The notes beneath the pieces were generated by a model. It was not told the origin of the DNA and did not search any database. It saw nothing but the letters and a program-made list of their open reading frames with translations. A stretch of DNA of 53,883 bases, from the NCBI GenBank assembly GCA_943704495.1, contig CALSCR010001569.1, positions 1 through 53,883 of the forward strand, in the 5' to 3' direction. The translations under genes and the position numbers were made by a program. This DNA comes from Pigoraptor chileana. Taxonomy: Eukaryota; Opisthokonta; Filasterea. Every line of letters begins with the position of its first letter. The stretch's first letter is position 1. Below are positions 34,170 through 44,560 of this stretch, one piece after another.

Positions 34170-35207
34170 ATGCACGCAACTGCCCGGCTGCCTCCTCGGG
34201 CGGCCTCCGCAGTCGGTGTCATTGTGGCAATAGTAGCTTTGGTGGGGTTCGTGGGCATCGCGTCCGCCGACACCCTTAACTCACGCTGCGTTTCGCTATG
34301 CAACAGTGCACGACCTCTCAATGCGAACACGACATATCGCACACAGACGGCATCGTGTGACGATCTGTGTTACGAGGTCGGCGCTACGGGTGCTGTACGC
34401 GAGCCCCTTAAATCCTTGCTAGCGAACGCTCGTGACCGCATCCTTGCGCAGTGGGCCAGCCTCGCCTCCTCGCGCGGTGATGCTCAAGCTCTGTCTTCGG
34501 ATCTTGAAAAGGCAGCGACGAGCACACAATTGCAGGCCGTGTTTGACCGTGTGCGTCTTCTCAACGGTGCGCGTTCTGCCAGAGTCTCCGCTGCGCTCGC
34601 ACACGCTGGTTCCGACATCATTGCCTCATGGCGCACAACAATTGTGCAGTTGGGTGGTGCTAGCGTCGTTGGAGATGACGCCATCGCGCGCTGGCAGGCC
34701 ATGTCGGCGGCATGGAACAACTTTCTTGCCGTCGAGGTCGGCGGAGAGGCCAATGTGACAGCAGCCCTCAACCGGACCTGCCGCGCCCTTGTTGTGACCC
34801 GACGCACAATCGCCTCGCTTCCGAACGTTGCATCCAATGCACTTGCATACTTTACTCTTGCCACTCTTTGGGATCAGGCTCTTTTGAGCGCTTGGGAGTA
34901 TCTCATTGTCGTTGTCGGCGTGCGCCAGTCGTCAGATGCGTCGCAAATCACTGCAGCAATGAACGCTTTCAAAGCGTCTGAGCGAGAATATCTCGCCATG
35001 GCAACTGGATTTTTCTCTGAACTGCGCGGAAGTGCTTATGAAACGGCCGCTGTTGACGGCTTTGCCGCGGGTATTGTGTCGTACAATGACGAGGTGGGCG
35101 CCAGTTATGGTGGCGGGTCGGGGAATCGCATTGGGGCGCCCGCACTCGCACTCTTTGCTGCCGCCGCCGCCGTTGCGTGGGCCGCCTCACACGTGACCGC
35201 CGTATAA
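34170..35207 (+). CDS. Secreted, probably GPI-anchored helical orphan protein
   Basis: Single exon, 345 residues from the ATG at 34170. That start gives a signal peptide: basic n-region MHATARLPPR, hydrophobic VGVIVAIVALVGFVGIA, cleavage after ASA. The open frame continues upstream to 33933 without a signal-like start. The mature protein opens with two CX3C pairs (CVSLC and CDDLC) 18 residues apart, then a long Ala-rich helical region with recurring Trp-centred helices (ILAQWASL, IIASWRTTI, AIARWQAM, LLSAWEYLI). N-glycosylation sequons NTT, NVT and NRT are present. The C-terminus has a Gly/Ser stretch (GGGSGN) followed by a hydrophobic tail (ALALFAAAAAVAWAA), typical of GPI transfer. No homologue is recognised; a cell-surface role is inferred. 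Confidence 0.75.
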   Translation: MHATARLPPRAASAVGVIVAIVALVGFVGIASADTLNSRCVSLCNSARPLNANTTYRTQTASCDDLCYEVGATGAVREPLKSLLANARDRILAQWASLASSRGDAQALSSDLEKAATSTQLQAVFDRVRLLNGARSARVSAALAHAGSDIIASWRTTIVQLGGASVVGDDAIARWQAMSAAWNNFLAVEVGGEANVTAALNRTCRALVVTRRTIASLPNVASNALAYFTLATLWDQALLSAWEYLIVVVGVRQSSDASQITAAMNAFKASEREYLAMATGFFSELRGSAYETAAVDGFAAGIVSYNDEVGASYGGGSGNRIGAPALALFAAAAAVAWAASHVTAV

Positions 35208-35506
35208 GTCGACATTGGTCGCCCATCATACGCGTCTCATGCATGGCTGGCTTGTATTGCTGCCAGAGTCTGCTGCGTGATCGATCATTCGCATGGTGTT
35301 ATGACCGTGTGTTTTCGTATTCTGTACATATGCTGGGCCTGTGCGAGGCGTGTAATTTCTCGCGCGTCCAGTTTGATGCCAATTTGCAATCGCCGCCATC
35401 TTTTTGCGTATCGCTTTCCCCATTTTCAAATTATGTTTCATTACACAGTAATTTGCCATAATAGCAGTATTAATTACAGATCCATGACAAAGACAATATA
35501 GCCTGC
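35208..35506. other. Convergent spacer after the GPI-protein gene
   Basis: 299 bp between stop codons, holding 3' UTRs only as far as can be seen. It is moderately AT-rich in its second half. Confidence 0.55.
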
Positions 35507-38500
35507 TCATTTGGTCGACGCAAGAATCACAGCCTTGCCGCCGTTGATGCCCAGCGCCATCTGCAGGTCGTCGTCCCCAAGAATGCAGACAATGTCGCCA
35601 TCTTCGTCGCAGTACTTGAGGCTGAGTGATGCCGCCTTAACATTAAGCTTCTGGGCAACACGCTCAATGACTTCTGTGAAGGCAATGCCCCGCCTGAAAT
35701 TGAACGCAACAATCCTTTCGTCGGATGCCTTGACCTTCATGCGAAATGTGTCTCCGTCGGCCATGTCCCCGTAATCAGAGAGCCTGCGGGAGACACATTC
35801 AGTAGCGCAATGCTTCGGTGAGTCTGTATGGGATGTGTATAAAGCAGCAGCAGCAGAAAGAGCCAGAGCCAAACACCGCCCGAATACACAACAAGATGCA
35901 TGATCTAGTGCTAACGAGGGGCCTTGTCTCACGGTCTCAGCATAACAAATAAAGAATGACATTGCATGGCGAACGTGCGCACCTTCCCGTCTCAACAGCC
36001 GCCAGTCCAGGCTTGATGGCTGGTGCTGGTCGCGCTGGAACGCCGTATTGCGGTGGTGCGTGTGTGTGCGGCAGGGTCGACGGCACGGGGGATCCCCGCG
36101 ACAATAAATCGGGCGCAGAGCGACCACGCTGCAGCGCCGCATCCTGGCCGAACTGACCGGCACGTGACGGGATCGCGGGGCGTGTGGCATACACTGACAT
36201 GGGCGCAGGCGTCGGCGCCGGTGCTGGTGCTGCGGCAGTGACTGTCACTGTTGCAGGTGGAGTTGGCCTAGCGGGACGCGCCATCGCAGGGCTCGACAAC
36301 GCAGCCGGGGACGAGGATTTGAAACCAGGGGCCGCGGCAGGCGTGGCAGACTGCGGGGGGCCGCCTCCACTGCCGCTCGGCCTCCATGTGGTCTTTGGCG
36401 GTTCTTCCTCAGCGGGTGGCGCTGCAGTGGCCCGCTTTGCTTCCCATAGGGGCTTACTTGCGGTAACCGGTGCCACAGACACGGGCACCGGCGCAGATGA
36501 CGATGATGCCAGGGCCGGAAATGACGATCGCGCGGGGAAAGAGCCCGCCGTAGTTGGCGCTGGGCCGCGTTGTATGTCTGGGCGTGGTGCGAGCGGACGT
36601 GCCGGGGGAGGTGCTTTCGGGTGCGAGCCCGCCACTACCGGCCCCTCAGCCGGTCGAGTAGTCGGCGCAGGCGGGGGCTTCACCTCGTCCCTCTGCATGC
36701 ACTGCTGGATGTGCTGGGCCACGCGCGACGTTTCCGCCGGCAAAGTGACGGGCGACGGCCGCGGGGATGCGGCCGGGCGATCATCTTCTTTGATAACAGT
36801 GGTCGGTCGAGGGCTCAGCGGCGTGGGTCGCTGCAGGAGGGCGGGGGCTCGAGCAGGGGCGAATGCACTGTGCGTCGCTCTTGGTGACGCCGGCTCGTCG
36901 CCCGCAGGTTGCACGATCGTCGCTGGCCGGGGGAGTGGAGACGGCCTGGTTGCACGCTGCGGAATGACAATGGACAGTTTGGGCGCCTCTGAAGCCGGTG
37001 CCTCGGGTGGTGGCGGCTGGGATGCCCCGCTGGTCTTCTTGCGTGGCACGTCCTCCTCCACCTTGGCAATAGGGACAGCGCTGGAGCCGCCGGCTATGTC
37101 CGGGCGCGGGGCGGGCGACGGGGCACCGCCAGCGCGCGGGGGCGGAGGACGAGGCGGGGCACGCACCTCGCGGACTCCCTCCTCCGCCGGCTGTCGCAGG
37201 GCAAAGCGGGGGGCGGCAACCGACGGCGGGCGGGGTGCAATGGCTGGTCGTGGAGCAGCCTCCGAGGCAGACGGCGCGTCGACAGTCTCCTTAAACTTGG
37301 CGATGAAGGGATCAAGGAACCGGCAAACCAGCTCACATGCCGATACCTTCTCTGGCATGCGCATCAAGGCCTGTGTGGGTGACAACAGAAAGACTCGTCA
37401 GTGCCCAAGTGCCAGACACAGTCACATCTTTCCAACAATCAACTAGGATCCTCAGCTTCAGCATGATGACCAATAAAAATGAAAGCACATGAAAGCGTGT
37501 CAACATAACAGCGTATCAGTGGAGAGGAGCGCAAGCACACCTGCAGATAGGCATCGAGCTCCTTTGTGCGTCCCTCGGCAACGGCTTCCGTGACGATCAG
37601 CTTCTGGCCCGGCAGGAATGGTATCGTGCGTGCGCCTCCAGCACTGCCCGCCTCGACAGGAAACAGTGACAGCAACGCGAGGTGAAGTTTGAAAAACTCG
37701 TTGTACTTGCGTCTTATTTCAACCGAGCCGCCACCAGCCGCGATGCGAATGACGTACGTCTGCGCAGCAATAAACAAACAAGTGAGCACGTGGCACATTT
37801 CCATTCAACGGTCGATGCAACACCAAAAATCGGCTTCGTCCATACACTCACATAATTCTTCTCGAGCTTCTCGCAGCTCATGACTCGGTAATTCGACTGC
37901 TGTTGCTTTGCATCACTGCCTTGTTGGTACAACGACCTTCGCCGGTGACGTCCGGGTGAGCTGGGCACGGTGAGCGCAGCAGACGGCGCGGGAACAACGG
38001 CAGGTGACAGCGACGCCGGCGCGGAAGCGCGAGGCACGGGGGGCTGCGGGCGCGCGGCGTACTCGCTGGGCACATGCCTCGGTGCCACCGGCGGCCGTGA
38101 AAACGTGCTCGTGGGCTCGCTGCTCGTGCGCCTGCGCTCAACATCCCCCGCCTCGTTTGCCGGCTCACCGGGCATGTCACCGCCGACTGTCCGCGGCTGG
38201 CTGCCCTGCGAGGGCGAAGGGGCATAGTAGATCGAGCCCGTGGTGGACGAAGGCCCACCACCAGCCCGACGTTCGCGGTACAGACGCTCACGCTCCTCGC
38301 GTTCTCGTTCGTACTTTTCGCGGCGCTCTTCCGCTTCGCGGCCGTACCTTTCTTTCCTCTCTTCTCTTTCTCTCTCCTCCTTTTCCTTTCTCTCTTCGCG
38401 CTCCCTCTCTTCCCTTTCTCGACGCTCCTCCCTGTCACGTGCCTCGCGCTCTTCCCGCTCTTTCCTGTCTCGCTCGTCCCGCTCCTTCTTCTCAAGGCGA

Positions 38501-41500
38501 CGGAGTTCTTTTTCCCGCTCCTTGTCCTCTTTCTCCCTCTTCTCGCGCTCCTCGCGCTCCCGCCGGCTCTCCTCTTTACCCCTTCGCGCAATTTCGCGCT
38601 CTTTTCTTTCACGCTCCTCGCGCTCCTCTCTCTCCTTCTCTTTTTCCTCTTTTTCCTTTCGCTCTCGCTCGCGCCTTTCCTCCTTTTCCTTGTCCTTGCG
38701 TTCCCGCTCTTCCCGCTCACGCTTCTCCTTTTCGTCCTTATCTTTTTGCTTTTTCCGCACAGAGGCATCGTCGATAGGCTCTTCGATTTCGGCAAGCTCA
38801 GGTGCCGAATTGTCCTTCGTTTGTTCAAATGTTCGCATGCGTACGAGCAAAATCGTGTCAGTGACAGCGTCCATGTGCACAGAATTCAGCATCGGGCATG
38901 TGCGACAATACTCACCTTGCGGGCGGGTTTCCTCACACTCATGGCAAAAATCGTCTTTCTGGAGCGCACTGATGCGTCGCCAAACGAGTGTCGGCGTCTC
39001 GGAGGGCTAGTGTCCTCGCCGTCATCAACCTGCAATAGTCACGAGTCGTGAGTTGCGGATCAATTAACAACGTCAGACAGACACAGAGACCGCAAACGTA
39101 AGACCTAAGAGTGCCACAGCACCAACCTTCGACCTGCGAACCTCCCCGGGAGAGACTTGCTCGTCATCTCCGGCTGGACGGAAGCTTCCCACCTGCAGCA
39201 TGCAGCATGAACAGTGTGTGCGTTGTGCGTTGTGAGAAACAGAACTCCCGCACTGTGGCTTTGGTACTCCGACAGAGATCGCACCACCAACGCACAGCAA
39301 GCACGCACTAACAATCAACGTGGGAGAAAAGAACGGAATCTCTTCCAATGGTCTCCATCCACAGCCCCCCACGAATAGACGGCGGCAGTGTGTACGAAAA
39401 TGATTCAATGCGCACCCTCTGCAGCAAGTGCCCCTCCAACGGCGCCACATCGCCCTCCGGCACATCCTGGTGGAGGACAAGCCATGAGTTATTGTCAGAG
39501 ATTGCATTGCATGCGTGCGTGTGTTTGTTTGTGGGCGCGTGTGCATGTGCGTCGTGGTGTGCGTCGTGGTGGGTTTGAGAAGAATTTTTATCATCGCGAG
39601 AGCCATGGATCATCATCATTCCCCGAAACATTTGCCAACTCAAGCCCCCGAATAGAAAGACCAAAGCAGAAACACACCATTGATTGCCATTCTTCTTGCT
39701 GTCGTTCAAGAAACTCCTTTGTCAGCTCGACGAGATCATCAAGCCATATCTGCACAAAGCAATGATTCAATGCAAATTCAATCACGGCATCCCAATCCCC
39801 AATGGCATTCAGCGAGTGGTGCAGCCACTAATGGACGGCGAGGGAGACCGGAGGGACCAGTGAGCTGATACGCCGTGGCACTCGTGTCGCACGCAACGGT
39901 GTGGCACAGCATCCATGCAACTTACCTTCTTTGCCGTGGGGTTGGCAGCCATGAACGTGTATTTTGCACGCCCCACATGGACGATTTCAAAGGCGTCGAG
40001 CGAGTCCCTTTCGTCGTCCAGATCAAACACCATACACGCGTGCATTTCAATGGCGCTGATGAGATGCAGCTTGTTCTTCCCAGGCCGGGTGATGAGCAGG
40101 AGGTCGTTGAAGAGGAGGAGTCGCCGATCGTCCCGCTTGCCTGCAGCGCATGGGGCGCATGGGGCGAGGTGCGTGGTCAGGAGGGTCGCATAAAAGACCA
40201 TTCGCTTGCGATGAATCCACAGACACGCAATAAAGTGGCACAAACAACCCAACAACCCAACAACAGCAACTAAAATAGAGCGGCTGGAGTGGGAGAATCG
40301 GCTGAGTGGAGAGGGGAGGGCACATCAAATGTACTCAAATTCACAACGCACACAATGAGCACACAAACCAAGCACGCACTCTGCATCTGCTCCACAAAGA
40401 GGTCATCACGCAACAGCCGGCGTGAGGGAGTCATCAGCCGCACGGGTTCGCCGTCGTATGTTTTGAGCCGCGCCTGGATGTCCAGCATCTTCTTTGTTCC
40501 TTCGGCAGCGCGCCCAGCCTCATTCACAATAGCGACGACGGTTTCTGGCGATTGGAGAGCAAACGATCCCGCAATCGATTAGAGCACATTAGAACATGGC
40601 ATTCAAGGCGCGCACCACAACAATCAGGCAATGCGAGCATTTTTGTAGTACCAATTTTGGTGAGGGCCTTTGTGAGTGCTTGGTGGTCGGGCTTGTCGGG
40701 GGTCGTGTGGCGCAGGATTTCTCGTATAAGGAGCGGATATTTGCTGCATTGGGAGAGAAGTGCATCATGTGACAATGCGTGAGCATCCGGGGTAGCCGTC
40801 GCAAGTCTGCATAGTCCGCGCGCAGGCCAGGCAGGCCACAGACAGGCTGCCCACCAGATGCGCTGCACGGGCTTGATCAGATAGCTCAGCAGATTCAGTC
40901 CCCGGCACTCCTCGCGCAGGGTTGCCGCATCGATGAACTGTTTGAAACCTGGAAATTGTGCGATCAGTTCAGTCGGACTGCGTTTTGCTTTTGCTTTTTT
41001 TGCGCCAGCAATGTAGCCATTACCTATACCACAAAAACACCATATACATGATCATAGTCGCACGTACAGCCACCGGGGATCTGATGTCGGCTATAGCATC
41101 GCTACTCACTCTTATTGCGCTTTGATTCCTTGTCATACAATATGAGAGCGCTATCGTAGTTACCGCAGTAAAGCGTATATACCTGTGTGTGTGTGTGTGT
41201 GTGTGCGTGTGTGTGTGTTTGGGGGGGGGGGGGGNNNNNNNNNNGGGGGGGCCACCGATTAGACTGTCCGTACCACTCAGTGCAGACACAACGTCTTGGC
41301 AACTGAAAATACTCAAGCCCAATCAAGTGGCATCGCCCTTGAATACCTTGAAAAATTCGGCAAGTGTCAAAAACACGTCGCCCACGGCTTCGACAATCAC
41401 ATTTTCCGCGGTTTTTAATTGCAGGCGGCTGTAGAAACAATGTAAAATATAGGAATAAAATGAAAACAAGACATCATTGCGACATTGAGACATTAATCAC

Positions 41501-44500
41501 ACGGCGGGCACGTGACATATGCATGTGTGTGTGTGTGTGTGTTATTTGGTTTAAGGAAGAGGTGTCAAATGACGCTCAAGAGTGCGAAATCGCGTTGTTG
41601 AGAGCAAACCAAAAACTAACCCACCCGCACAGTTCCTCATTCACAGGCACAAGCTGCTCCAAGTTGGAAAAGAGTACAGCAAGATGTTTTTGCGACACAA
41701 TTTTCTGCTTCCGCATGGGCTCTGTGGGGCAGGGGAGCGCAGGTAGTGTGGATGTCAGGCGGGTAAGCAGGGAGGGCAGGAGAGTGCAGGTAGTTTGAAT
41801 GTCAGGCGGGTAACCAGGGAGGGCCACATAATTGGCACATCACGTGCGGGCGAGTTAGCGGCCCTACCTATGAAAACCGATATGATTGTCTTCAGGTCGC
41901 GCACATAGTCTTCCTCGGTCTTCAGGGTTTCGTAGATGGACTCTTGCCGGTGAACCTCCTCCTTTCCGATTGCTTCGCGCACATCGGCGTCGACAAGGTC
42001 CCGCCACTTGCGCGACGGTGCCTGCGCAGAAGGCATCATCTGCACCACCATGGCACCCGATGCATGCTTCTCCTCGCCTTGCGGAGCGGTCTGTTGGGTC
42101 ACCGGTGCATGTGCCTCCTGGGCTTCCTGGGCCTGCAACTTGGCGGACGCGCGACCTGCCACAGCAGCCACGGCAAGCGCCGCCTCTGCGTAGTGATCTG
42201 ACCCGAGGGAGCCACGCTTGGCGGTCCACTCGGTCTTCAGGGCTTCGTAGATGTCATCGCCCTCGGTATCTGCTACAAGGGCAACAGGAAACGCATTCAA
42301 CGATTACTCAACCATTTGGACGCAAGATGAGCGCACACAACAAAAAGGCACCAGAATACACAGCACAACACATCGCACACTGCACGCTGCAAACTGAAAA
42401 ATACTTTTGAAACACGCGATACATCACCACATGTCAGCGCACAGCAGCACCAACATCGCATATTGGGGCACGCACCTCCAACCAGCTCCATGCCATCGCC
42501 CTCGTCGTCCCATTCGTTATCCCATTGCGCGTCACTGTCAGCGTCCACCTGTGAGTCGGAGACGCACGTGACATCTGCAGCATCCACCGCCGCGACCCAA
42601 CTCGAGGGGAACCACCCTGCAATGGCCACAATCAGAACAGTCCATTGCGCGCACAATGAGCACGCACACCATCACCCACTCACTCACACACATTCACTCT
42701 CACACATTCACACATTCACTCTCACTCACGCGCGTACGCACTTACGCACTCGCGCACGCAAACGCAAGCACACAAGCACACACGTTCACAAAAGCACACA
42801 TGCTCACACAAAACTACACGCTCGCACAAAAGCACACTCACGCACAAAAGCACACTCACGCACAAAAGCACACTCACGCACAAAAGCACACGCACACAAA
42901 AGCACACGCTCACACAAAAGCACACTCACGCACAAAAGCACACTCACGCACAAAAGCACACGCACACATGCACATACACGCATCCACATGCATTGCATGC
43001 ACATCCATGCACACGCACACGAAGCCAGCAGTGATATAGAGTCGCTGGGAAGCAACTACACTGAAAGAATCGACTCACCACTTGCAGGTCCAATCGAGCC
43101 AAAGTACCACTGTCCATCCGCATCGCTCGACGTGATGGTGACAACATCATCTGAGTAAGGAGAGCGAAGCAAATAAGCAAAAAGAAAAGGCTGCAAAAAG
43201 AAAAAGAAAAAAACAACCAATAACACCGGCAAACAAATAGCATGCGGCCCTTACGGTGATATCCTACCTTCCTTCATGGACAACTCATCCGACTTTGCTG
43301 CTTTGTATTCCCACAGAACTCTCGCGTACGACACTTTCGGAGCGCTCGCATCTCCCGAAGACCCTGCTTTTAGCGTGTAGAAGTGCACGTCAAATGAGGA
43401 CGTTGAAGGGTTGGGTTGGGTTGGTATAACAGGGGAATCTGACCAATTGCGCTGCTCACCTCGGGGCGTTTGCGGTTGCGAGGTCATTAATGCGGCGCCT
43501 GCTTGGCAACACAGATAGCGAGTGTGAGTGTCAAAACAATCGCATTGACGGGTATCCGGGCACATACACGACTGCCCACAATACCCACAACACCCAACAC
43601 AATGACCCCCACCTTTGAGGGCGCGTTCTCGATCAATTTCGGTGGAAAGCTGGGCGATCTTACGATCCGCGTCCTCGATGTTCGCTTTAAGCTTCTTCAG
43701 TGCCTTATCATTGCCGAACTTTGGCTGTCGAGTGTAAGTATCGAGCAGTGTGGAGAGGGCCGCTCGCTCTCGGCGCTCGATCTGTTTTGTGCACATGGTG
43801 GGCGGCATGAGTCAAATCCAGAACAGCGCATGGATAGGGGAGCATGCAAAGGCAAAGTGCTGGTTGTGTGACAGAGCAATGCATTCCATCACGCGGCCCG
43901 GCACACCTCCAGTCGTTTCTCGGCATCCGTGGGCAAGACGGGCGCTGCGGGTGGTGTTGGCTTTGGGGCGACCGGCGGCGCTGCTGCTGCCACTGCTGCC
44001 TGTGGCGCCGTCGGATCCAGCACGACAGAGTCGCCCGTCACAGCGCCATTCTCGTCGACCACTTCAACATAGCTGCTAGGAAACCAGCCTGAACATCCCA
44101 ACACACCGATGGAAGTATCAGCACACGCACGCGCACATACACAAGCACAGAGTGCAGCCGTATTATAGAGCGATCAGGCTGTGAAAACCAGCCGGGGCGC
44201 ACTTCCGCCGTTTTATACTAGTACGGTTCAATATCTTGCGCAAAGTTCGTGATAATCGCATCACAAGCTGGCAGTGGCAGTCACCAAACGGTCCTAAACT
44301 TACCGGCCCTCTCATCGACCTGTCCATAGTACCAGGCCTCGTCGTCCCAGGATGTCACGTAGATGAATTCGTCTGAAACACATGCAGCATGCACACTATA
44401 TCAGTCAGCAGCTCAACGGCGTTCCGCAGAATGCGCCGAACAAAAATAATAATCCACGAGCAATACAAGCCTCCGCGCACCCACCGTCGAAAAAAGAGAG

Positions 44501-44560
44501 CTCTTCCGGTGACGGCGCCTCGTATGCCCAAATGGCGCGCACGTAGAAACCGTCGCCCAT
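35507..44560 (-). CDS. SH3-HR1-like-SH3-DH-PH-coil-PX-PB1 RhoGEF scaffold (Cdc24/Bem1-like single chain)
   Basis: 23 exons: 44560-44485, 44372-44304, 44088-43907, 43781-43613, 43498-43268, 43150-43079, 42616-42476, 42269-41868, 41721-41625, 41428-41347, 41182-41110, 40948-40855, 40743-40652, 40544-40380, 40140-39926, 39749-39678, 39466-39416, 39192-39127, 39029-38916, 38814-37852, 37759-37541, 37370-35983, 35783-35507. All phases agree; 1769 residues (1737 if 43459-43364 is spliced). Domains: SH3-1 about 4-61 (FYVRAIWAYEAPSPEELSFF, GWFPSSYVEVV); HR1-like coil 110-165; SH3-2 about 221-279 (YARVLWEY, GWFPSSWVAAV); DH about 423-625 (EEDYVRDLKTIISVF, CRGLNLLSYLIKPVQRI, CKYPLLIREILRHT); PH about 630-740 (RRLLLFNDLLLITRP, IWLDDLVELTKEFL); Arg/Glu-rich coil about 840-1020; PX about 1135-1236 (RRKYNEFFKLHLAL); Pro-rich to 1677; PB1 about 1690-1769 with OPCA motif YCDEDGDIVCILGDDDL. 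An in-frame TAG lies just upstream of the ATG. Probable Rho/Cdc42 activator and membrane scaffold (inferred from domains). Confidence 0.85.
41186..41234. repeat. (GT)n and poly-G tract beside the scaffold gap
   Basis: A GT dinucleotide run (41186-41219) is followed by 14 G before the N gap, and G continues after it. It lies in the intron between DH exons 41428-41347 and 41182-41110. Confidence 0.9.
41235..41244. other. Assembly gap of 10 N
   Basis: Ten N between G homopolymers, inside an intron of the RhoGEF scaffold gene. The real length is unknown; the coding phase across it is intact. Confidence 0.99.
41728..41824. repeat. 47 bp tandem duplication near a DH exon
   Basis: Two imperfect copies of a 47 bp unit (AGGTAGT...GATGTCAGGCGGGTAA.CAGGGAGGG) start near 41741 and 41788, in the intron between exons 42269-41868 and 41721-41625. 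Confidence 0.8.
42656..42970. repeat. 18 bp minisatellite and CA-rich DNA in a RhoGEF intron
   Basis: The intron 42617-43078 carries CACACATTCACTCT repeats and then a tandem 18 bp unit, CACAAAAGCACACTCACG, repeated between about 42820 and 42960. On the transcribed (minus) strand each full unit contains GTGAGT, the ideal 5' splice-site hexamer. The reading frames through it are simple Thr/His or Cys/Val repeats and are not genes. Confidence 0.9.

Noticed and set aside
36184-37446. 420-codon plus-strand ORF rich in Gly/Ala
   Set aside because: Antisense of the Pro/Ala-rich exon of the RhoGEF scaffold; no domain, and the minus frame joins PX to PB1 in phase.
38004-39010. Two plus-strand ORFs (Pro/Leu-rich and Ser/Arg-rich) near 38-39 kb
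   Set aside because: Complement of the Arg/Glu-rich coiled coil; composition is explained by that strand.
42820-42960. Possible CRISPR-like array
   Set aside because: The 18 bp units are directly adjacent with no unique spacers, and the host is eukaryotic.
42463-43158. 231-codon plus-strand ORF of Thr/His/Ser repeats
   Set aside because: Translation of the intronic minisatellite; real SH3 exons lie on the minus strand on both sides.
43395-43425. GGGTT-like run resembling telomere repeat
   Set aside because: Only about three imperfect units, inside the linker/optional intron of the RhoGEF scaffold.
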